Shown here piece after piece: positions 36,500 through 44,400 of a DNA stretch of 45,884 nt. The notes beneath the pieces were generated by a model. It had not been told where the DNA came from. It did not search any database and saw nothing but the letters and a program-made list of their open reading frames with translations. Position numbers and translations under genes: made by a program. This stretch comes from Planctomycetaceae bacterium (GTDB taxonomy: Bacteria > Planctomycetota > Planctomycetia > Pirellulales > Pirellulaceae). Positions within the stretch are counted from its first letter, which is position 1; the number at the start of each line of letters is the position of its first letter. Location of the stretch: the NCBI GenBank assembly GCA_018660825.1, contig JABJJO010000138.1, positions 1 through 45,884 of the forward strand, in the 5' to 3' direction.

Positions 36500-39400
36500 A
36501 TGATTTCTTTGCGCATACTAACAAGTTTGCTTCTGGCTCTAACGGTGGTATCTGTTAAAGCCGATCACTTTAGCGAGAACATTGAACCCTTCGTACAAAA
36601 GTACTGCCACCGCTGTCACAACGACAAAGAAACCAAAGGTGATCTTGATTTCACGCGTTCGCAGAATGATGGGGACGTGGTGTCCCAATTCCGTCGTTGG
36701 AAAAACATATCCGTTTTTATTAGTAGTGGTAAAATGCCGCCAAAAGATCAGTTGCAACCTGAGATTCAGGAGAGTAACGCGGTTTTGCACTCCATTGAAA
36801 ACATTATGACTGAGGCGGCCCGTAAACACGCCGGTGACCCGGGCATTATCCTTTCACGACGCCTGTCGAACACCGAATACGACCTCTCGGTGCTTGATTT
36901 AACGGGCGTCAATATTCGCCCAACTCGCGATTTTCCGCCTGATCCTGCGGGTGGAGAAGGTTTCGACAATACAGGTGAAACGCTGAGTATGTCACCTAAC
37001 TTATTGAATAAGTATCTCGGCGCGGCTCAAGAGGTCGCCAATCATATGATTCTCAGAACGGATGGCATCGCTTTCGTACCCCATCAAACGATCTCATATA
37101 ACGAACGAAAAAAATATGCAGAATCGGCCATCATTGAATTTTATCGCCAGCGACAAGTTGATATCTCGGCCTATGTTGATGCCGCCTGGCGTTACCGAGA
37201 TCGTCGGGACAATCAGCGGAGCGTGACGATTCAAGACTGGGCGGCCGAACGTAATCTGAGCGGAAAATATCTGAGCCGAGTATGGGATACCTTGTCAGAA
37301 TCTCCACAAAGCACCGGTTTTTTGAGACATATCGGTGCCCTCTGGGAGGCCGTCCCCAAGCCCAAGAATGATCAGGATCGTCCACCCCAATTGTCTGAAT
37401 TGACGCTGGGAATCGAGTATGGAGTAAGGACGCTTTGTCCACCGTTAAAGCCGCTAATCAAATCCAACGCGGGCAATTGGCCCATTCAATGGCTTTCGAA
37501 ACGTACTGAAATCGCGGCGGCTCGTGACATCTATGCGGCTGAAAACCTACGGGACAACGCATTGTTGAATCTGGGCCGCATTCGAAAGCCGGAACCAGGT
37601 CAATCGTCGCCTTATTCGATATATGTCCGGTTTGACAATGACTATAGTGACCGAGACGGGTACGTCATCGTGCAAGGTGCATTGATTAGTCGGGGCGATA
37701 AACCTCCCGCTAACGAACAGCAGGAAAAGGATCACGAGGTAGAATCTCTGTATTCTGCGTTACTTCAACACGCTCCAATGTTTGCGGATTCACTGCAATT
37801 TGGTAAGCATCCTGATGGGAGTGAACTAGAACGAGACTGGTTTGTGGTTAAATCGCCTAGGGTTCTGGAAATTCCAGTTAGCGTGTCGATGCAACAGAAA
37901 TTTGCTGGTTTGAACATTCTGCTGCCCTGTTATCTTGACATCAAGAATAGCGCCGATGCAAGCGTGACGATTCAACACGCAACGGATAAATTACCGAGGA
38001 TCCGTTTCACAACTAAATCGCAACAATTACTGTTTTCACAGGGGGCGGCCGCAAAAGAGTTGGCGGCATCCGGCGCAAAATTTTGCGATACGTTTCCCAA
38101 TCGGTTTTTCTACGTAGATCCCAACAGAGGACTAGCGGCCGGCTTTCATTTAGTCGAAGGCTTTTTTCGAGACGACCAACCCTTGATGCAGAAGGTGCTA
38201 ACCGATCCGGAGATTGCCCAAATCGACGCGTTATGGCAGGAATTGGATTTTGTGACGGAAAGCACCGAAACCCTCTTGCGCGGTTTTGTTTGGTTTGAAA
38301 GGTCGGAGCGGCACGTACTTCATGATCGCAAATTTGATTTTCTCCGCTCGGAAGATCCGTTGCTAGTTACGGATGCGATGCTCACAAAATTTGAACGGAT
38401 CTATCTGGAAAAACTTGGGACGCCGGCAAAACCGGGCTCATTAGAGGAACAACGACGGGAACTCGAGCCCGAAAAACCAAGTGAACGATTTGATATGGTG
38501 CATGGTTTCTTTCAGTCTATTCGCCGTGGGCTCGAAAAACAGAAGAGCTTACTGAAACAGGCGGAGCCCAGGGGACTTGCGGATGTGCTGGTATTTGCTC
38601 AGCGGGCGTTTTGTCGCGAACTATCGGAAACCCAGTCGATACAGTTGCGGTCCTTGTATGCAGACTTGCGTAACTCCGGCCAATCTATCGAGGACAGTTT
38701 GCGTGGATTGGTGGTTGCGGTTTTAATGTCACCCGATTTTTGTTACCGCTTTAACGATACACCTCAGGGAAAGAAAATCTATGCACTCGACAATATGGAT
38801 CTGGCCACGCGATTAAGTTATTTCCTATGGTCCACACTGCCAGACCCAGCATTGTTGTCGATCGCCAAAAAGCGTGATCTTACGCGGGGAAATGAAATGT
38901 CCGTGCAGACGCGGCGGATGATCCGCGACCCGCGTATCGAGGCCTTTGCCCGTGAGTTCTTTGGTCAGTGGCTTCGCTTTCGCGATTATCTGGAAAACGA
39001 CCCGATTAATCCCTTACGGTTTACGGACTATACGGAAGAGGTGCGGCAGGCAATGTGGGAAGAGCCTGTGCGATTCGCCGTGCATTTGATTCAAAGCGAC
39101 CGTCCAATAACTGAGTTAATTGACAGCGACTCTACCTTTGTCAACGGAGTATTAGCAAACCACTATGCCGGCGGGATTCAACAATCCTACCGCACGGTCG
39201 TCGATAATTTTAAAGAAGAATTGCGAGTCACCAATACTCCCCTTCCCGATGCCCAGACGCTAGCGAGTCAGTGGTTCCAGGTAGCAGGCCTCCATGAAGC
39301 GGGACGCGGTGGGGTATTTGGCATGGGAGTGTTTTTAGCTAACAATTCATCCGGTGAGCGGACAAGTCCGGTTAAACGCGGGTTTTGGACCGTTCATCAC

Positions 39401-39907
39401 TTACTTGGCCAACATTTTCCTCCACCGCCGGCAGATGTCCCCGATCTGCCCGAGAAGGAAAGTGAAACGAAATTGACTATCCGAGAGTTGCTCAACGAAC
39501 ATGTTTCGGATTCGCAATGCGCGCTGTGTCATAAGCATTTTGATTATCTCGGATTGACAATGGAGGGCTTTGATCCAATCGGTCGTTTTCGATCGCTGGA
39601 TCTGGCCGGTCGACCTGTGGATAATTTGGTAACGTTACCCGGAGGTGAAACGGCCAAAGGCATACCTGGCCTGATTCGCTATATTACCGAAAACCGAAAA
39701 CAGGAATTCGTACAGACGATGTGCCGAAAATTTGTAGGATACGCCTTAGGGCGTAGCGTCGAGTTATCCGATCAACCGCTGTTAGATCAAATGGAAAAAC
39801 AACTCGAACAAAATAATTATCGGTTTTCAATCATGTTTGACCTGATGGTGAATAGCTCCCAATTCCGAAAAATACGTGGACGGAGTTTTGTGGAGGAAAA
39901 AAGGTAG
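36500..39907 (+). CDS. Long DUF1592-type exported protein with two c-type heme motifs (pair 3)
   Basis: This 1135-residue protein is about 340 residues longer than the other DUF1592 members here. I start it at the ATG at 36500, which opens a signal peptide (residues 1-21); the frame is open back to a TTG at 36398. The N-terminal heme motif is C36-H-R-C-H40 followed by NDKETKGDLDF and GKMPPKD. DUF1587-like LSRRLSNTEYDLSVLDLTG follows near 118-136. A long central region (about 150-690) is much larger than in pairs 1 and 2. The usual end follows: DUF1595-like, DUF1592-like (LATRLSYFLWSTLPDPALL), DUF1588-like (GGVFGMGVFLANNSSGERTSPVKRGFW) with the second heme motif C1007-A-L-C-H1011, and a DUF1585-like C-terminus. 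The gene lies 124 bp after pair 2 and 94 bp before its DUF1552 partner. Confidence 0.9.
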   Translation: MISLRILTSLLLALTVVSVKADHFSENIEPFVQKYCHRCHNDKETKGDLDFTRSQNDGDVVSQFRRWKNISVFISSGKMPPKDQLQPEIQESNAVLHSIENIMTEAARKHAGDPGIILSRRLSNTEYDLSVLDLTGVNIRPTRDFPPDPAGGEGFDNTGETLSMSPNLLNKYLGAAQEVANHMILRTDGIAFVPHQTISYNERKKYAESAIIEFYRQRQVDISAYVDAAWRYRDRRDNQRSVTIQDWAAERNLSGKYLSRVWDTLSESPQSTGFLRHIGALWEAVPKPKNDQDRPPQLSELTLGIEYGVRTLCPPLKPLIKSNAGNWPIQWLSKRTEIAAARDIYAAENLRDNALLNLGRIRKPEPGQSSPYSIYVRFDNDYSDRDGYVIVQGALISRGDKPPANEQQEKDHEVESLYSALLQHAPMFADSLQFGKHPDGSELERDWFVVKSPRVLEIPVSVSMQQKFAGLNILLPCYLDIKNSADASVTIQHATDKLPRIRFTTKSQQLLFSQGAAAKELAASGAKFCDTFPNRFFYVDPNRGLAAGFHLVEGFFRDDQPLMQKVLTDPEIAQIDALWQELDFVTESTETLLRGFVWFERSERHVLHDRKFDFLRSEDPLLVTDAMLTKFERIYLEKLGTPAKPGSLEEQRRELEPEKPSERFDMVHGFFQSIRRGLEKQKSLLKQAEPRGLADVLVFAQRAFCRELSETQSIQLRSLYADLRNSGQSIEDSLRGLVVAVLMSPDFCYRFNDTPQGKKIYALDNMDLATRLSYFLWSTLPDPALLSIAKKRDLTRGNEMSVQTRRMIRDPRIEAFAREFFGQWLRFRDYLENDPINPLRFTDYTEEVRQAMWEEPVRFAVHLIQSDRPITELIDSDSTFVNGVLANHYAGGIQQSYRTVVDNFKEELRVTNTPLPDAQTLASQWFQVAGLHEAGRGGVFGMGVFLANNSSGERTSPVKRGFWTVHHLLGQHFPPPPADVPDLPEKESETKLTIRELLNEHVSDSQCALCHKHFDYLGLTMEGFDPIGRFRSLDLAGRPVDNLVTLPGGETAKGIPGLIRYITENRKQEFVQTMCRKFVGYALGRSVELSDQPLLDQMEKQLEQNNYRFSIMFDLMVNSSQFRKIRGRSFVEEKR

Positions 39908-40001
39908 GTTTGCCGATATACTAGTGTGTAAACTAAGCGCTGTCGTGCCGTAGTTTTAACGAATGGCGAAATGGCTTTGGGCGTCTTAAGAAAAAAATAA
40001 T

Positions 40002-41285
40002 ATGGTACAGTCAAAAATATCACGACGGATGGTTTTGGGGGGCATGGGCGCCAGCGTGGCGTTGCCATGGTTGGAATCGTCCCAATTGCTCGGAGTAGAT
40101 TCACAGGCGCAGGCACCGCAGCGTTTTGGATTTATGTTTTGGGGAGATGGTATTCACCCGCCAGAATGGTGGACCCGAGGCAACGGTGCAGATCTCGAAT
40201 TGGGCCCCGTCTTTAAAAGTCTCGAACCGATTAAGGACAAAGTCAACTTCATCCATGGCTTGCAGCACCCAGGGAATGTGGTCGGCGGTCACGCAAAGGG
40301 AGCCGCTGGCATTCTCACGGGAGTTTCGCCGCAGGGGGGACGTGATATCAAGGGGGCAACCAGTCTGGATCAAATATTGGCACAAAAGTGGAGCAATGAA
40401 ACAGTCTTGCCTAGCTTGGTGCTTGCCTGTGAACGTCCGGTTAGCGGTTTCCATGAATCCGGTTTTTCGATGATGTACGCGAGCCATGTTTCATGGAGTT
40501 CGCCGGTATCGCCAGTGCCCAGCGAGTTGTACCCGGCTTTAGCGTTTGATAGTTTATTTGAGAGCAAGGGAAGCAGGATTCATCTGAGCGTACTGGACTA
40601 TGTCCGCGAGCAACTGGGGGATGTTTCTCGCAAGGTCTCTTTTTCGGATAAGGCCAAGATCGATGAGTATACGGCCAGCGTGCGAGAAGTCGAAAAACGA
40701 CTTGCCAAGATGCAGAATCGCAATGTTGAGGAATCCTCTGATAAGAATTCCAGCTCCAATTACGACCGACCAAAAGATGGAATCCCAAACCAACTTGATG
40801 AACATTCACAATTGATGTGTGATATTATTGCTTTAGCTTTTCAAACCGATCGTACGCGGGTTAGTACACTGGTCATGACCAACAACCTGTCGGGTCAGGT
40901 TTATCCCTTCCTCGGGCTGAATGTGGATCATCACAACTACTCGCACAGTTGCAATAATCCGGAATTTGCCAAGATTTCAAAATTTTGGGTCGAGCAATAC
41001 GCCTATCTCGTCAAGAAACTCGATTCCATGCAGGAAGGTGAAGGTACCGTGCTGGACAATTGCTGTTTAATGGCCGCGAATGAGCAATGGACCTTCCACA
41101 GCGCGCCTCAAGTGCCGCTGTTAATTGCTGGTTCATTACGGGGGCAAATCCAGACCGGTCGAACGCTTGATTACGAAACGGCCGATGACCGTAAAATGAG
41201 TTCTCTGTATCTAACGCTTTTGCAACGCATGGGTGTTTCAGTAAGCGAGTTCGGCAATAGTCGGCAGGCATTGAGCGGTATCTAA
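40002..41285 (+). CDS. DUF1552 protein, Tat-exported (pair 3)
   Basis: This 427-residue protein is the most diverged of the three right-hand copies. The N-terminus has a twin-arginine signal (ISRRMVLGGMG then ASVALPWLESS). DUF1552 landmarks are RFGFMFWGDGIHPPEWW, VNFIHGLQHPGNVVGGHAKGA, a GILTG segment, TSLDQILAQKW, DYVREQLGDVSRKVSF, DEYTASVREVEKRL, a LIMCD-like LMCDIIALAFQTDRTRV block, and the motif HNYSHS (40932-40949), which is the closest in this window to an H-x-x-S-H-H arrangement. It ends the apparent six-gene operon and faces the kinase gene. No terminator with a T run is seen in the 116-bp convergent gap; TGTAGG/CCTACA at 41348-41361 is the only small inverted repeat noticed. Confidence 0.9.
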   Translation: MVQSKISRRMVLGGMGASVALPWLESSQLLGVDSQAQAPQRFGFMFWGDGIHPPEWWTRGNGADLELGPVFKSLEPIKDKVNFIHGLQHPGNVVGGHAKGAAGILTGVSPQGGRDIKGATSLDQILAQKWSNETVLPSLVLACERPVSGFHESGFSMMYASHVSWSSPVSPVPSELYPALAFDSLFESKGSRIHLSVLDYVREQLGDVSRKVSFSDKAKIDEYTASVREVEKRLAKMQNRNVEESSDKNSSSNYDRPKDGIPNQLDEHSQLMCDIIALAFQTDRTRVSTLVMTNNLSGQVYPFLGLNVDHHNYSHSCNNPEFAKISKFWVEQYAYLVKKLDSMQEGEGTVLDNCCLMAANEQWTFHSAPQVPLLIAGSLRGQIQTGRTLDYETADDRKMSSLYLTLLQRMGVSVSEFGNSRQALSGI

Positions 41286-41401
41286 GCGCAGCTTCGGCCG
41301 ACTTATCAAATCGCTACGCCAGTGCTTGATACAGCCTTGCCTCACATGTAGGCACCTACAGGGGAAACGGTCCTCGGTTTTCCACCAATGGAGGCTGAAA
41401 C

Positions 41402-44400
41402 CTACTCGTCGGTAGCCAGTGGGGTATAGAGGGGGATATGACGATAATAGACTTCAAGAATCATCGTGGCGAGTGTTGTCGTATATAGACGACCCCCAGA
41501 CTGAGCGCCTTCATCGGAGGCAAACGCCCAACTACCACTGCTATGACTTTGACCCTTTTCCTGAGATGCTATTAGAGAATCACGAATCTTTTCGTTCCAA
41601 ACATCCCAGCTTTTGCCACCATGGTGACGCATTACCTGTGTGGCGTAATAGTTGTAATATATATCGCCTTTAGAGGGACCCCATTTGGCAAGTTGTTCCA
41701 CGCCGCGTTGTAATGCGGGTTCTTCCTTTTTCCAGCCCATATACATCCGACACAACAGACCAACAGCCGTTGTGGCTTGTCCCGCTCCGGGTGACTGGTA
41801 ACCAAACGTTGCCCCGTTATTGTCAGCCACGGAATCCAAAAACTTATAGCATCCTTGAATTGTGGCGGCTGGAATTTGTAGACCGCCCATGTAACCACTT
41901 TTGAGCGCCATCAACTGCCAGCCACTCACGCAGGTATCACCCGCTTGTCTAGGACGATATCGCCAACCACCGCCGACGGGATCTTGGGCGTAGCTGATAA
42001 AGTTTAACGACCTTTGAGCGGGAGCCATCAATTGAGGATCTTTAGTCATCGCAAATGCTTCACAGAACGCAATTGCCGCTAGTCCGTGTGAATACATACG
42101 ACCCCCAGGATCGGTTAAATCGCCAGTGGTATCGTTAACCTTCATCGCACGAGTCAAATAAACCAGCCCCGCTTCGACTTGTTTCTTGTAGGCACCTTTT
42201 TTGTGAGTATTGCCGGATCCCAAAAACGGAAGCAACGCCATTGCGGTGGCACCATTCATCGAACTCTTTAAGCTACCAGGCTTGCTGCAATTACAACGTT
42301 GCTCGTTCAGCGAATGATCAAAACTCCAGCTCCCATCGCTGTTTTGATGATTCGCAATCCACTTCAGCGCCATCGCAACAGCGGCTTCACTTTGCTTCGT
42401 ACCACCGAAGTCTCGCACCAGAACCGCTCGCGTTTGGGCTCCACGCCCTGCAAAACCTGACCCACCAACCGATTTGGTAGCAGCAACCTTCAACCGCAAT
42501 CCCTCGGCATTTTCTGGCTCTAAAGCAAGCACAGTTGCCCAATCCCCTTTACTTAAAGCGGCACTAACTGCCGTAGCTTTTTCTACTGCCGCCTTTTCGG
42601 CTGCTGCTTTCATCCGCAAACCGGCAGCGTTATCTGGTTCTAAAACAAGTACGGCCAGCCAATCCCCCTTTGCCAATGCAGCAGCAACTGCCTCCCTTTC
42701 TGCGGCGATCCTTTCTCTGGTCGCGGTCATCTGCAATTGTTTTCTATTGTCCTCAGCTGCTGCTGCGGCTGTTATGGCAGCCCTTTGTGCAGCGGCATTT
42801 TCGCCAGCAGTCCTTGCTGCAGCCGCAGTTTTCATCCGCATTCCTTCATCGTTTTCGGGGTCTATAGCGAGGACTGCTTTCCAATCTCCCTTATTTAGAG
42901 CAGCAGTAACGGCCGCCGTTTTTGCTGCAGCGGTAACTTTTGCAGCATTTTGTTCTTCAGCCGCAGCCTTCAAACGCAGCCCGTCACTGTTATGGGGGTC
43001 TAGTTCTAATGCCGTTTCCCAGTCAAGATTAGCTATCGCGGCTTCAACGGCCTGAATATCACGGTTTATTTTGTTAACTAAGCCAGTGATTAAAATTCCT
43101 GCGATGCACGCCGCCACGATCACAAGCGCTACTAACTTCTTCTTATAACTCGATGCGGATGCTTTACCTTTAGCGGCGTCAAGCAACTGTTGCAGTTGAG
43201 GATCTTGAATGCCAACGTTAGCGATCTCATTAAGGTAATTACTAATGTTCTCAATCGTCGGCTTATATTTATTTGCGATAAAAGTTGAGGATTGAGAATT
43301 GAGCAGGCCGTTACGCAGCGCCGAAAAATGGTGTGCCTGTTGGCTTAGGCCAATCGTTGTCGTAGTCTGATACTCCTGTGGAATCGTGTCCAGAACCTGA
43401 ACCGCTTCATCAAACTGTGCCTGCTTAATATGTGTCTTTGCCTGTAAAATAATTTGTTGATGATGGGCATGCATCTGTGTGTCACGATAGATAAGCTTCT
43501 GCTTTAACGTCACTAAGTCGACCTGATCAGACTTCAGCGTAAGACACTCTTCGACAGCAGGCAGTAGGCCATTAAGTTGGTTGCTATCAACGGCCGTTGA
43601 GATTCTGTCGCGTAGGTTGTTTAGCTGATTCAACAGATCATTTACGTTTGCTTTCAGGTGTTCGACTTGTTCGTTGTAAACTTCTGCCGGAACTGTATTA
43701 AGCGTGGCTATCGCTTCCGGGTACTCTTGTTGTCCAAGTTGCTGGTTGGCCTGTTCGACGGCCGCATCTCGGATTTTAATCAAACCAGCTTCGCGGTTCT
43801 CAAGCTGTTCTTGCAATTCCACTAATTCAACCTGATTAGACTTCAGCGCGAGACACTCGTTGACAACAGGTAAAAGACCAGCAAGTTGGTTACCATCCAC
43901 GCCCGTGGTGATTTTTTCGCGCAGGTCGTTCAACTGGTAAAGAAAATCACTGGCCTTGATTTTTAGATCTTCAAGTTGTTTAGTCGAAACTTCTTCAGAA
44001 ACAGTGTTAAGTGTGGCGAGCGCTGCGCGGTACTGTTGTTGCAGAAGTTGTTGTGTGGCCTGCTTGATAGTGGCATCTCGAGATTCAATCAAATCGGCTT
44101 CATGTTTCTCGAGCTGTTTTTTTAATTCTTTTAAGTCGTCCTGATCAGCTTTTAGCGTGAGGCACTCCTGGACAACAGGTAACAGGCCCGTAAGTTGGTT
44201 GTTATTGACCGCCGTTGTGATTTTGTCACGCAGGTTATTTAGCTGGTTAAGAGAATTATTTGCCTTGGTTTTTAGATCTTCGAGTTGTTCGTTCCAAATT
44301 TCTTCTGAGATAGAGTTAAGCGTTGACACCGAATCTGCGTATTGTTGCGCATTAAGTTGCTGGGCAGCTCTGTTTTGCGCTTCAAGCTGGTCCGCGTCTC

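Noticed and set aside
41348-41361. TGTAGG/CCTACA inverted repeat as a terminator between converging genes
   Set aside because: The loop would be only two bases and there is no T run on either side.
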